From the NCBI GenBank assembly GCA_963978895.1, contig OZ022246.1, positions 13,870,791-13,934,790 of the forward strand: a stretch of DNA of 64,000 bases, read 5' to 3'. The translations under genes and the position numbers were made by a program. The notes under the pieces were generated by a model. That model was given only the letters and a program-made list of their open reading frames with translations, was not told the DNA's origin and did no database searches. Below are positions 21,640-33,835 of the stretch, one piece after another. This DNA comes from Erpobdella octoculata. Its lineage: Eukaryota > Annelida > Clitellata > Hirudinida > Erpobdellidae. How positions within the stretch are numbered: the first letter of the stretch is position 1; every line of letters begins with the position of its first letter.

Positions 21640-22027
21640 TGTAGTCGCTGACTACGTTATTTCGATATACTTTGTAGTACCAACTCAACACAGTTTGAAG
21701 GCAGTTTGAAATAACTTTATTTAATTGACCGACGACAATAGACAAAAATAAGCAATTCTTCTCGGGCCAACAATGACGAGAAATGAAAATAAAGCAAAGT
21801 TTAAATTCTTGATTAAAGTAGCAATATGGCGAACCATGAGAACAACGAAGAAAAAAAGCGAGAACATTCGAGAGCAAAGGTTTTTAAGCTAGCCACTAGC
21901 TAGCGCGCGCCAAACAAGTGAAGGAGCGCGAGCCTAGCAAGCTAAGGAGCACTCACCTGTAATTACCTGTATAACATGCGTTTGGCACACGTGTGCGTGG
22001 ACGTGCATAAAATACCGGTACACTACA
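21640..22027 (-). repeat. Gypsy 5' LTR (right copy), 388 bp
   Basis: Shares its ends and body with the left LTR, with about 45 bp less because of one indel block and a missing GGTA. Scattered substitutions (for example ACGTGTGCG against ATGTGTGCG) show the element is not brand new. Confidence 0.93.
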
Positions 22028-22031
22028 TGTT

Positions 22032-22300
22032 AATCCACCAATAACGCAATCAACTAGTCTGTAAAGAACATCAAATTTAAATTTGATCATTTCATTATTA
22101 TCAATTTGTTGCCCGTTGTTTGTTTCAGAAATTTTGTCAAAAAATATTTTTTTTAAACTTTTTGTTCTGGTATTTCTTTGTCTGTTGGCAAACCTGATGC
22201 CATGGCTTCTGCAACAAGTTTTGATTCTGACAACATATTATCCCAAAAATCCCTAAACTGTTTAACTTCATTAAGCAAGTCTGCAATATTTTTTACTTAT
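22032..22300 (-). pseudogene. hAT-4 transposase middle part, upstream of the Gypsy insertion
   Basis: The minus strand reads NIADLLNEVKQFRDFWDNM, then SESKLVAEAMASGLPTDKE, and in a shifted frame KIFFDKISETNNG and KFDVLYRLVDCVIGGLT, ending exactly at the Gypsy border. The downstream continuation beyond the Gypsy element (from 16989 downward) resumes in a compatible frame but soon hits stops. This shows that Gypsy landed in the transposase gene, and that the gene has since decayed or was already dead. Confidence 0.78.
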
Positions 22301-22420
22301 ATATAAAAACATATATATAAATATATAAATGGTCAATGACCCGGGCCCTTTGCACTGCTCCGGGCCCCTGTGCAATTTGCCCCCTTTGCCCCCTTTGCCC
22401 CCTTTCTCTTGACGGCCCTG

Positions 22421-22530
22421 CATACATACATACATACATACGTACATACGTACATACGTACATACGTACATACGTACATACGTACATACGTACATACGTA
22501 CATACGTACATACGTACATACAGACAGACA
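22421..22530. repeat. (ACAT)n and (ACGT ACAT)n microsatellite
   Basis: It starts as pure ACAT and becomes an alternating ACGTACAT octanucleotide repeat, ending CAGACAGACATAG. It forms the right flank of hAT-4. Confidence 0.96.
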
Positions 22531-23500
22531 TAGGAAATTATGTCTGTTGATTCTACTCAAGCTGTTGATACTCAAGATATTTTTGAACGTTTCCTGATCT
22601 AGGGACTGATCTTGTGACTTCAGTTATTATATTATGTTATTGAACAAGTATCTTTTTTTATTATCTCGTAGTTATGCACGTGTAGGATCCGGTTGTCATG
22701 GTAGCCACATTGCTATGCTGCTTTGTTTATTTGCTTGTATGTATCTAAGTGCCACTAAGCAATCGATAGCAAAAAACTAAATAATTGAAAATTATACAAC
22801 AAGTAAACAGCCAATCTCACAATATTTAATTTTATCTTCAGCTGTAAATATCAAAAAATTGTTCATGCACATTTTTCTCCCTACTGATTAATTTTAAGGT
22901 ATCAATAGACAGCAAAAGTTGTGACGTCGCAAACCAGGAAGTAAATACGTACTGGGTACTGGATACAGACACAAACAAACCTTGTTTACAGTGCCGATAC
23001 GGTTTTATCTTCGTCATTCATTCCATATTAAGCTTTTCCTAAACTTGTTCAAGTTGATAGTAATCTAATAAAGCAATGGGAAAAATTTTCTGCATTTTAG
23101 AAAATAGATTAAAACATTGTTACAATTTCTCATTATTAAGACGCTTTAACATATCGCATAAGATAATCACTTGTCTGGCTACCGAGCTCGATTATTTGTT
23201 TGCATCTAGTCAATCTAATGTGTGGTTTATCATACAAAAAATTACACCGGTTCATTGTTAATTTCTTTATAACTTTAAAAACCGATATAATCAAACTTAA
23301 AATGTATTCGTAGGATACTAACTTTTTTATGACGATTTTATCTTGTAAATTAATTTAATCACAGTATTTATATATAATACATTTTTATTTTAATATTGAA
23401 AATTTTAATTTAGATTTAAATTTATTTGTTTAAAATTATTATTTCTAACTGGCTATACTGGCCAAAATTCTATATTGCTCACCTGTTTGGTGAGGTTTCT
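22531..23500. other. Intergenic, nothing recognised
   Basis: AT-rich unique sequence without convincing coding potential. The 61-codon frame at 23076-23261 has no family features. Confidence 0.5.
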
Positions 23501-23509
23501 TGAGAGTGT

Positions 23510-23850
23510 CGGAAAAGGAAAGATTGGAGAGGTTTTTGCGGAGATCAAAGCGTGTCGGTTTCGACGATTGCTGACCTGTGTCTAAAAGCTGATCGAAATT
23601 TGTTCTTGTCTATAACATCCAACCCGGATCATGTCCTCCCTAAACTTCTGCCACCAATAATAAATCATGATCTAATCTTCGCAAGAGGAAACATGATTTT
23701 GTACTCCCTTCAATGCAACATCACTCTGCTAGTTTTGTTTGTAACTTTATTATTAGAATGCTCTTCTATGACTCTTACTAACCTAACTTCTTTCTACTCT
23801 ATTAGCTAATTCAATAAAACACAAATAAATAAATGAATAAAATAAACTAT
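23510..23850 (+). pseudogene. LINE ORF2 C-terminal fragment with 3' end
   Basis: The plus strand reads VSVSTIADLCLKADRNLFLS, then ITSNPDHVLPKLLPP, and in a shifted frame MQCNITLLVLFVTLLLECSS with TNLTSFYSIS and a stop at about 23808. KADRNLFxSITxNPxHVLHxLLPP is a characteristic C-terminal region of one abundant group of animal LINEs. The fragment ends in an A-rich CAAATAAATAAATG tail. No RT or endonuclease precedes it, so it is a heavily 5'-truncated and frameshifted copy. Confidence 0.75.
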
Positions 23851-23904
23851 TACTAAAACATTAACATAGATTTCAGCGTTTTCATGTTTGACTTCTCTTT
23901 CTCC

Positions 23905-24995
<1,091 letters not shown>

Positions 24996-25124
24996 GTGAT
25001 CTTCTTCAAAGGATTATTTTGATTGACTAAAGCTGAAAAAAAAGAATTTATTAGTTAACGCTGCAATAATGTTAAAATCCGCTCATATATCTCAACAGGT
25101 TATATTTATTTTAAATACTTGTCT

Positions 25125-25890
25125 ATATATATAAAAATGAATGTTTGTATGTATATATGTATATATGTTAATGGCGTTTATGCATTGCTACACCATTCAT
25201 CCGATCGTAATGAAATTTTCACACAATCTTGAGAGTCAAGGGGAATCAAATATAGAGAAATATTTTTTGAAATCCGTCACAAAATGAGCGGAGCGGAGCG
25301 GGTGAGCGAGCGGGAACTATATATATATGTATGTGCGTATGTATGTGTGTATGTATGTATGTGTATGTGCATGTATGTGTGTCTGTGTCTGTGTTTATGT
25401 ATGTACTAGCGGAGATACCCGGCGTTGCCCGGGTTTTTTAGAGGTTTTTCTAATGTTTTTCTCTTTCTCTCCCGTTTCCCGGGAACGGGAGAGCAACCGT
25501 GACCGGGAATGGGAGAGCAAGTATGACCGGCAACGGGAGAGCAAGCGTGAGCGGGAACGGGAAAGCGACCGGGAACGGGAAAGCGACCGGGAACGGGAAA
25601 GCGACCGGGAACGGGAAAGCGACCGGGAACGCGGAAAGCGACCGGGAACGCGGAAAGCGACTGGAATCGGGAGAGCAAGCTTGGAAGGAAACGCGAGCAA
25701 GAGAGAAAATCGATAACAAAACTTCTGAGCGGGAAAGCGACCGGGAGCTGGAAAACGACCGAGAGCGGAAAAGCGACCGGGAACGCGACGAAAACGGGAA
25801 AGTGGAGAAGGAAACGGGAGCGAGAGGGACAAACATTAGAAAAACCTCTAAAAACCCCGGGCAACGCCGGGTAACCCCGCTAGTAAGATT
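25125..25890. repeat. Interspersed repeat family A, copy 3, inverted dimer
   Basis: A head module and microsatellite (25125-25404) lead to the signature CTAGCGGAGATACCCGGCG at 25406. After about 75 bp the sequence turns into the complementary strand of the same C-rich tail (CGGGAACGGGAAAGCGAC units) and ends with the inverted signature CCGGGCAACGCCGGGTAAC (25858-25876). Two family members are thus joined tail to tail, making a quasi-palindrome about 480 bp long. Confidence 0.88.
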
Positions 25891-25914
25891 ATAAATGCTT
25901 TATCACACACTGTT

Positions 25915-26540
25915 CAAAATGAATGTTTGTATGTATATATGTATATATGTATATATTCATGTCCTTTATGCATTGCTACACCATTCATCCGATCGTAATG
26001 AAATTTTCACACAACCTTGAGAGTCAAGGGGAATCAAATATAGAGAAAAAAATTTGAAATCCGTCACAAAATGAGCGGAGCGGAGCGGGTGAGCGAGCGG
26101 GAACTATATATATATATATGTATGTGCGTATGTATGTGTGTATGTATGTATGTGTATGTGCATGTATGTGTGTCTGTGTTTATGTATGTATGTATGTATG
26201 TATGTATGTATGTATGTGTTTTTTACAATAATTCGGCACTAAATGCTCATTCAAAGTATGTATGTGTGTGTATGTATCTATGTATGTATGTATGTATGTA
26301 TGTATGTATGTATGTATGTATGTATGTATGTATGTATGTATGTATGTATGTATGTATGTATGTATGTATGTATGTATGTATGTATGTATGTATGTATGTA
26401 CGTGTGTGCGTGTGTATGTGTGTATATGAGTGTATGTGTGTGTGTATGTATGTATGTGTGTGTATGTGTGTGTATGTATGTATGTATGTATGTATGTATG
26501 TATGTATGTATGTATGTATGTATGTATGTATGTAGAATCG
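25915..26540 (+). repeat. Interspersed repeat family A head plus long (ATGT)n
   Basis: The AATGAATGTTTGTATGTATA start and full head module (25915-26105) are followed by imperfect ATGT/GTGT repeats to 26532. A 40-bp unique island at 26220-26255 (TTACAATAATTCGGCACTA) interrupts the repeats. Confidence 0.88.
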
Positions 26541-26734
26541 GATCTAGGGGGGGGGGGGGGGCAACTGAGAGCGAAAGAATGAGCGGGAAAGCGACAGGGA
26601 ACGGATAACGGCCGGGAGCGGGAGTGTGTATGTATCTATGTATCTATGTATGTATGTATGTGTGTATGTATGTATGTATGTATGTATGTGTGTATCTATG
26701 TATGTGTGTATGTATCTATGTATGTATGTATGTA

Positions 26735-26770
<36 letters not shown>

Positions 26771-26808
26771 TGTATGTATGTATGTATGTATGTATGTATG
26801 TATGTATG

Positions 26809-26839
<31 letters not shown>

Positions 26840-27292
26840 GTATGTATGTATGTATGTATGTATGTATGTATGTATGTATGTATGTATGTATGTATGTATG
26901 TATGTATGTATGTATGTATGTATGTATGTATGTATGTATGTATGTATGTATGTATGTATGTATGTATGTATGTATGTATGTATGTATGTAGAATTGGATC
27001 TAGGGGGGGGCAACTGAGAGCGAAAGAATGAGCGGGAAAGCGACAGGGAACGGATAACGGCCGGGAGCGGGAGTGTGTATGTATCTATGTATGTATGTAT
27101 GTATGTGTGTATGTATGTATGTATGTATGTGTGTATGTATCTATGTATGTGTGCATGAATCTATGTATGTATGTATGTATGTATGTATGTATGTATGTAT
27201 GTATGTATGTATGTATGTATGTATGTATGTATGTATGTATGTATGTATGTATGTATGTATGTATGTATGTATGTATGTATGTGTGTGTGTGT
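26533..27292. repeat. Duplicated cassette with poly-G and (ATGT)n
   Basis: A cassette starting GAATCGGATCTAGGGG (26533) or GAATTGGATCTAGGGG (26991), continuing CAACTGAGAGCGAAAGAAT and GAGCGGGAAAGCGACAGGG, occurs twice 458 bp apart, each followed by ATGT repeats. A third copy starts at 31871. The first has a run of 14 G. ATGT repeats fill 26625-26990 and 27073-27280. The right edge GTGTGTGTGTGCACTCC is the 3' end of RLE copy B. Confidence 0.9.
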
Positions 27293-30200
27293 GCACTCCT
27301 GAAGAGCTTTTCTGTGGAGGTCATCAGAAGAAAACCCCCCCTCGAGCAAACGTTTCGGCTCTTTAATTTCTTGACGTTCTAAGGGGGGCGAGCCACGTTC
27401 GACGGACGAACGTCCTCCGGCAGAAAATGTTTTTATTCTTTTCCGACATCGAATTTCTATCATTCCTTGCATCGTGGCAGATATTTGTCATGCAGAAAAA
27501 CTCGCGACTTTAGAGAAATTCAGACTATTCAAGTGAGAAAACCTTCGACGACATAACGGCTTCGCTTTCGTAGCGGTACTTAATATCGCCGCGTAAACAA
27601 AGACGAAGCAATTCTATTCTTGCGGAGCGGAGAGAGCGGCTTCTAAATTTGGAAAATCTTCTTTTTTCTCTCTTTGAGACCAAATCCAGAATGAAGCCGA
27701 TTCTGCTGCTTCAGAAATCTGTTTAATTGCACGGGTCCGCTCTCTGTTAGACATTCCCAGGGCCCGCAGCAACTTTAGCAAAGATTTACCAACCAAACCG
27801 CGTGCTCCGACTTCAACAGCAAAAAGCTCAGCTCTTGAGCCATTTGCTTCCAAATCCAACATCAATTCTCTGTATCTTTCTAATTTAATGATGTTACTGG
27901 CCTCCATGTTGCTTTCCCAAGGCACTGTCAACTCGATGAGAAGAAATGTCTTGGCCAGACTCGAAAAAACAACTATGTCTGGCCTTTTTCCACTTTCCTT
28001 TATTGAAACTGGGAAGCACTTTTCCGTTTTCAGATCGGCAGAGACCCTCCAGTCGTTCGCCGCATGGAAAACATTCTCTCCTTCCGTGAGGGTTCTTTTT
28101 GGGCGATTTAGCTGCGGCAATCCCTCTCTCAAAAAATAAATCCTCCTCCTAGGTTTCACCTCCATTGAGTTGGCTTTTCGGCAGGCCTCTTTTACAAATC
28201 CCAGCAGCTTTTGGAGAACAAGGTTGTGGCGCTACGTGTATCTACCATGAGAAAGGGAATAGGAGCAGGAGGAAAGAATATGAATCAATGACTGCGACTG
28301 ACCGCAGAGCTGACACTCATCGTTCTCAATTAATTTCCATTTCTTTAAATTGCTGGCTGTTGGCAGCTGATCATACATCGATCTAATGAGGAACGATAGC
28401 CGCACTGGAGCATAGCGCCATATATCTTCCCATGACAGAGACCGCTGAACTGTTTCCTCCCATCTGGTCCAGTCGCCTTGCTGTGACAATTGTGCGCTCT
28501 TCACAACTCTCTCGCTTTCTATCGCTTGCTTTCTGTCCTGAAAAATCAAGTCTGATCTTTCCTGAGCGTTTGCCTTGGACCACCAGAGATGGTGGTTCCA
28601 TCCAACACCATGCCGCCCCAACTGAACTGCTCCGGTCCTTTCAGTCCACTGGAGAGAAACCGTGGCATTCTCCATTTCAACTCTAGCATTCTATTTGGTT
28701 CCTGAGATTAGAGTTGGTTTTACCTCAGCGACTCTCTGATCCGTTGAATTATCGAGCATCATCTGAGTTCTCAGTTTGCTGATCTTGAAATCTTCAACAA
28801 AAGACCGCAATGGAAGTCTCAGCTTGGCTGTTTTGCCGTAGAGAGCCACAGACGTCAATCCCGGAGGCAGACCCAACCATTGACGTGTAAAACGAGCTAT
28901 CTTTCTTTCTAGTTTCTCCACAACTTGCAGACCAATTTCATAGACTGTCAGAGGCCAAAGCAGTCTTGGCACTAAAACAAATTGCAAAATCCACACTTTG
29001 AACCTGCTCTGAAGCGGAGCAGCATTAATGCTTTCCATGGAGACAGTTGCCATACGGAGAATAGAAGCACCCTGATCAACGTCATTCAGGGATTTACAAT
29101 ACCATCTCCCGAGAGTTTTCACTGGTTCATCGCTCACTGTTGGAATCTTGTTACCATCAACAGAGAAAACGGTGTACTCGTCAATTTTACCGCGACGCAG
29201 GGAGAGACTTCTCGATTTAGATGCTTTAAAACTCATTCCGCAACATTTGAGTAGATCGCTGAAGACATCAAGTGTCCGTCTCATTGAAATGCACTTATTC
29301 AAACTAATTGTCGTGTCGTCCATGAAAGCTCTCAGAGGTGGCATGAAAATACCTCGGCCGACATAAACATCTACCCTTGCACCAACTGAATTCAGAAGTA
29401 GTTGCATTGCTAGCACGAATAATATGGGAGAAATAGAGCACCCCATGGCGATACCGACCTGAAGACAAAACCAATCGGTTGAACACGTCTTTGTCGATAA
29501 TCTCAGGTGAAAATCTTGAAAATACTGTCGTAGAATATCCATAACGAACTTTGGAACATGGTGCATCGTCAAAGCTCTCCAAATCAGCTGGTGACGAACC
29601 GCTCCATAAGCATTTGCAAGATCAAGCCAAACGACGTGCAAACTGAGTCGATTCTGTTTTGCTCTTTTTATAGACTCCCAGATCATGGTAGAATGTTCGA
29701 TGCAACCAGGAACACCAGGGATTCCTCCTTTCTGAATTGACTTGTCTATGTAGTTGTTTTGTGTTAGATAGCTCGTCAACCTCTTGGCAAGCACAGCAAA
29801 AAATATCTTTCCTTCAACATTGAGAAGAGAAATTGGTCTGAACTGATTGATGTCGACTGAAACTTTCTCCTTTGGTATAAAAATGCCTTCAGCTTTTTGC
29901 CACTCTTTATCAACAGACCCGGAAGTCCAAGCAGACTTGAGCAATGAGTGTAAAACTTTCAACACACCAGGACATTTTTTATACACCAGGTATGGTACAC
30001 CATTTGGACCTGGAGCAGATCTATTTCTTGTTTTTTGGAGGAATTGGGATATGTCAAAAATTGAAATTACTCCCTCGTTGAAAGCAACCTTTGGAAGAGG
30101 AATCTCGGAAGATCTGATCTTTCAGCTAGTTCTTTGTCGCCCAAGGGGTCAATGAAAGCAGCTCGGAAGTGATGATCAAGCTGCTCTTTACTGACTTGCA

Positions 30201-31043
30201 GAGTACCTGACTTTGGTGGATCGAGCAAGCTTTTACCATAACGGAATGGATCTCTGACAAACTGGAATCTTGCCTTCCTTTGTTCTTTTTTCTTTACCCG
30301 CAAACGTTCTGCTCGCAAGAGTGCACTCAATCGTTGCCTCAAGTCATGTCGTAATGCTGAGAGCCCTGGTTTCTCGTTGTCTGGAGCTCTCCTCCATTGT
30401 TGACGAAGTCGTTTTTTTTCCTTTTTGAGTCTAGCAATCTCTCGTTGTCGCCTTGAAATATGAGTTTTTTCGCCTCTGTCCATGAGAACTTTTTCCTTGG
30501 AACCGAACATCTCTAAACACTTGTTGTAAATGGTGTCAGTTAGATTGTTCACTTGAAACATTGGAAGTTCTTTCATCTGCACTTTGAGAAGCTTGGAAAG
30601 TATCTCGTCGAGCTTCGACCAATCCGCTTTGTGAGCAGCAGCGGGGAAGTTAATTCTAGCCCGAGGTTGCCTAATCTCGTCACTATCAGGATCGTGGAAC
30701 CTGTCGGGGCTGTGGTTGGCATCCGGCCCGACTTGGCCCGGCGTTTTACCTGAAGCAATGCTTGCTTCAGTACGATGATCCTGTACAGCTTTAAGCAGGC
30801 AACCCATTTTCGTACGGTGAACCTTCATACCGCGGCTTGTTGCGAAACCTCTACCGCACACACACTCATGAAGTGTTCCCCCATTAGGGTCCGTTGGAAG
30901 AGCAAGGTCGATGGCCGTAGGTCCGATTGTGAGCTCATCATACTCCCCCTCCTTTCGGTTGGAGCTCTAGGGGGCATAAATTCGATTTCGTTGTCGCAGC
31001 TAGATGAACGGTGTTTTTTGTATCCCGGCTAAGCTGGGCCAGG
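27293..31043 (-). mobile_element. RLE-type non-LTR retrotransposon (R2/NeSL/Hero-like), copy B, near full length
   Basis: The 3.75-kb minus-strand element runs from CCTGGCCCAGCTTAGCCGGG at 31043, through one long reading frame, to a 3' UTR ending GGAGTGCAC at 27293. On its sense strand the 5' flank is about 824 bp of ACAT-phase repeat and the 3' flank is CACACAC then ACAT, exactly as in copy A. Compared with copy A it carries a frameshift and two nonsense codons. Confidence 0.94.
27614..30966 (-). pseudogene. RLE LINE copy B polyprotein, one frameshift and two Trp-to-amber stops
   Basis: The open frame begins just after a TAG near 30968. It encodes an N-terminal CCHC finger (CVCGRGF, then MKVHRTKMGC, about 30800-30870) and a basic linker with KKEKKRLRQQWRR. 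A shift near 30110-30150 moves to the frame carrying the RT: RSAPGPNGVPY, FRPISLLNVEGKIFFAVLA, GGIPGVPGCIEHST, VVWLDLANAYGAVRH, MGCSISPILF and the catalytic FMDDTT (about 29311-29328). TGG has become TAG at about 28692 (after TLISGTK) and about 28232 (after SHGRYT); copy A has TGG at both. The knuckle CQLCGQSQSLIHILSSC and nuclease RPDIVVF with IELTVPW follow. The usual single-ORF architecture of R2-like elements is complete. Confidence 0.92.
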
Positions 31044-31074
<31 letters not shown>

Positions 31075-31870
31075 TGTATGTATGTATGTATGTATGTATG
31101 TATGTATGTATGTATGTATGTATGTATGTATGTATGTATGTATGTATGTATGTATGTATGTATGTATGTATGTATGTATGTATGTATGTATGTATGTATG
31201 TATGTATGTATGTATGTATGTATGTATGTATGTATGTATGTATGTATGTATGTATGTATGTATGTATGTATGTATGTATGTATGTATGTATGTATGTATG
31301 TATGTATGTATGTATGTATGTATGTATGTATGTATGTATGTATGTATGTATGTATGTATGTATGTATGTATGTATGTATGTATGTATGTATGTATGTATG
31401 TATGTATGTATGTATGTATGTATGTATGTATGTATGTATGTATGTATGTATGTATGTATGTATGTATGTATGTATGTATGTATGTATGTATGTATGTATG
31501 TATGTATGTATGTATGTATGTATGTATGTATGTATGTATGTATGTATGTATGTATGTATGTATGTATGTATGTATGTATGTATGTATGTATGTATGTATG
31601 TATGTATGTATGTATGTATGTATGTATGTATGTATGTATGTATGTATGTATGTATGTATGTATGTATGTATGTATGTATGTATGTATGTATGTATGTATG
31701 TATGTATGTATGTATGTATGTATGTATGTATGTATGTATGTATGTATGTATGTATGTATGTATGTATGTATGTATGTATGTATGTATGTATGTATGTATG
31801 TATGTATGTATGTATGTATGTATGTATGTATGTATGTATGTATGTATGTATGTATGTATGTATGTATGTA
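31044..31870. repeat. (ATGT)n microsatellite, about 206 copies
   Basis: About 825 bp of apparently perfect ATGT repeat, the longest in the window. It abuts the 5' end of RLE copy B on the left and the GAATCGGATCTAGGGG cassette on the right. No interruption is visible, so it is either very young or efficiently homogenised, and its true length may differ from the assembly. Confidence 0.98.
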
Positions 31871-32167
31871 GAATCGGATCTAGGGGGGGGGGAACTGAGA
31901 GCGAAAAAATGAGCGGGAAAGCGACAGGGAACGGATAACGACCTGGAGCGCGAGCGCAAGCGGGAAGGAAACGGGAGCAAAAAAGAAACGCTAAAAACCC
32001 CGGGAAATATGTATGTATGTATGTATGTCCTTTATGCATTGCTACACCATTCATCTGATCGTAATTACATTTTCACACAATTTTGAGAGTCAAGGGGAAT
32101 CAAATATAGCGAAAAAAATTGAAATCCGTCTCAAAATGAGCGCAGTGGAGCAGGTGTGCGAGCGGGG

Positions 32168-32266
<99 letters not shown>

Positions 32267-32268
32267 AA
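31871..32268. repeat. Family A fragments and (AT)n
   Basis: A C-rich tail on the complementary strand (31890-32005, ending AACCCCGGGAAAT) joins (ATGT)n and a head module (32025-32165) with TGCATTGCTACACCATTCAT, followed by (AT)n at 32169-32262. Confidence 0.88.
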
Positions 32269-32850
32269 TGAGGGGAAACGGGAAGCCAACTGAGAGCGAA
32301 AGATCGAGCGGGAAAGGAAACGCGACCGAGAAAGCGATCGGGAACGGGAAAGCAACCGGGAGTGGAAAAGCGACCGAGAGAGGAAAAGTGACAGGGAGCG
32401 GGAAGGCAACCTGGAACGGGAAATCGACCGGGAGCAGGAAAAAAACCGGAAACGGGAAAGCGTCTGGGAGCGGAAAAACGGCCTGGAGCAAAAAACCGAC
32501 CGGGAACGGGAAAGCGACCGGGAGGAAAAACCGACCGAGAACGGGAGAGCAAGCAGGAACGGGAAAGCGACCGGGAGCGGGAAAACAAACGGGGAAGGAA
32601 ACGGGAGCGAGAGAGACAAGCATTAGAAAAACCTTTAAAAACCCCGGGCAACGCCGGGTACCTCCGCTAGCGGGGTTACCCGGCCTTGCTCGGGGTTTTC
32701 AGAGGTTTTTTATCATTTTTCTTTCTTGCTCCCGTTTTCTTTCCCGTTTTCGTTCTCGCCTGCTCTCCCTTTTCCGCTTGCTCTCCTGTTTCCGTTCCCG
32801 CTCACGCTCATTTTTCTTTTCCACTCTCATAACTTATTTTAGCCCATAAA
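32269..32850. repeat. Family A inverted pair with palindromic junction
   Basis: A minus-oriented copy ends with the inverted signature GGGCAACGCCGGGTACCTCC (32646-32665). It is followed without spacer by a plus-oriented copy starting GCTAGCGGGGTTACCCGGCC (32666-32685), so GCTAGC is the shared palindromic centre. The tail of the second copy runs to about 32830. Confidence 0.9.
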
Positions 32851-33384
32851 ACATAAAATAGATTTGCTAAAAGTTGCTTGAAGCCTTCAAACGTTGTTAT
32901 GTAAACAAAATTTGAATTTTGTTACGCAATTACCTTCGATGGTTGTACATAGGAACTTTTGGCCTGGAAAGTTAAGAAGGGGAAAACGTTAAGAAGGCTT
33001 GGACTCCTTCTCCGATCCCCCGGCTCAGGGGGCCAAAAAACCTTTCGGGACAAAAGTGCTTATACATGATCATTGCATAAGTTTTCGAAGCACTGTTTAC
33101 AATTGCGTAGCAGGCATTGCTTGCTAATGGACTTCTTAATATTAAGAAGTCCATGACTTGCTTCCCAGTCTTGCATAATGTGATCGATTGCGCGTTATTA
33201 CAAATTATTAAGAGATAGATAAGGCGGGAAAGCGACCGGAATCGGGAAAGCGACCGGGAGTGGGAGAGCAAGCGGGAACGGAAAGCGACCGGGAGCAGAA
33301 GAGAAAACGGGAATTAAACGGGAGCTAGAGAAAAACGATAAAAAAACTCTAAAAACCACGGAGCAACGCCGGATAACCCCGCCA

Positions 33385-33421
<37 letters not shown>

Positions 33422-33424
33422 TAT

Positions 33425-33496
<72 letters not shown>

Positions 33497-33700
33497 TAGC
33501 GGAGATACCCGGCGTTGCCCGGGTTTTTGGATCTGACTCTTATAGAAATCTAAACCGATTGATCGATTCTGATGAAATTTGGCATACAGGGAAAGAAAGT
33601 TAAGAAGGTTAGGAATCCCTATTCCGATCCTCCGGCTCAGAAATTGATCTGCATAATTTACAATATATAAAAGTGTGTTTTTAAACAAGTAAATTAAAAA
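32851..33700. repeat. Family A pieces, (AT)n and repeat module with CCGGCTCAG
   Basis: At 32965-33045 and 33590-33642 the same words recur (GAAAGTTAAGAAGG, then TCCGATC and CCGGCTCAG). An inverted family A end lies at 33346-33384 and a plus-oriented one at 33496-33526, separated by (AT)n (33386-33494). Downstream, CGATTGATCGATTCTGATGA followed by AATTTGGCAT is a phrase common in invertebrate dispersed repeats. Confidence 0.8.
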
Positions 33701-33835
33701 CGAATTTTTAAAACCAATGCTCTTATATGTAATTAAAACACAAATTTTGCAATCAATTTTTTTTTATATTACTCTTTTATTTTATGTTAAAATCGAAATA
33801 TCTTAATTATATCGAAATATCGAAATTAATTAAAA

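Larger units (their letters stand above)
16994..22027 (-). mobile_element. Ty3/Gypsy LTR retrotransposon (Mag-like), full length, decayed
   Basis: The 5034-bp element has LTRs at 16994-17426 and 21640-22027, both starting TGTAGTCGCTGACTACG and ending CCGGTACACTACA on the plus strand. It is flanked by a 4-base target duplication TGTT (16990-16993 and 22028-22031). Coding order on the minus strand is gag, protease, RT, RNase H, integrase. The primer binding site is complementary to tRNA-Trp and the polypurine tract contains GCGGGGGGACT. All genes carry frameshifts or key substitutions, so it is not autonomous. Confidence 0.95.
16143..22420 (-). mobile_element. hAT DNA transposon hAT-4 (ZMYM1-like transposase), split by a Gypsy insertion
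   Basis: The left end reads CATGGCCGTCGAG (16143) and the right end, inverted, reads CAGGGCCGTCAAG (ending 22420), a usual hAT terminus. Flanking octamers are CACACATA on the left and CATACATA on the right, one mismatch apart, both in ACAT microsatellite. Transposase remnants on the minus strand lie on both sides of the Gypsy element: NIADLLNEVKQFRDFWDNM and VDCVIGGLT to the right (22290-22032), and the C-terminal SFSKLKQINSV, RLCDLALLAIENDLA and IDNFALKK to the left (16690-16515). Without Gypsy it would be about 1.24 kb, internally deleted. Confidence 0.8.

Noticed and set aside
33530..33640. Hammerhead ribozyme suggested by CTGATGAAA in a Penelope-like context
   Set aside because: I could not pair stem II or find the GAAA and cleavage triplet in the needed order.
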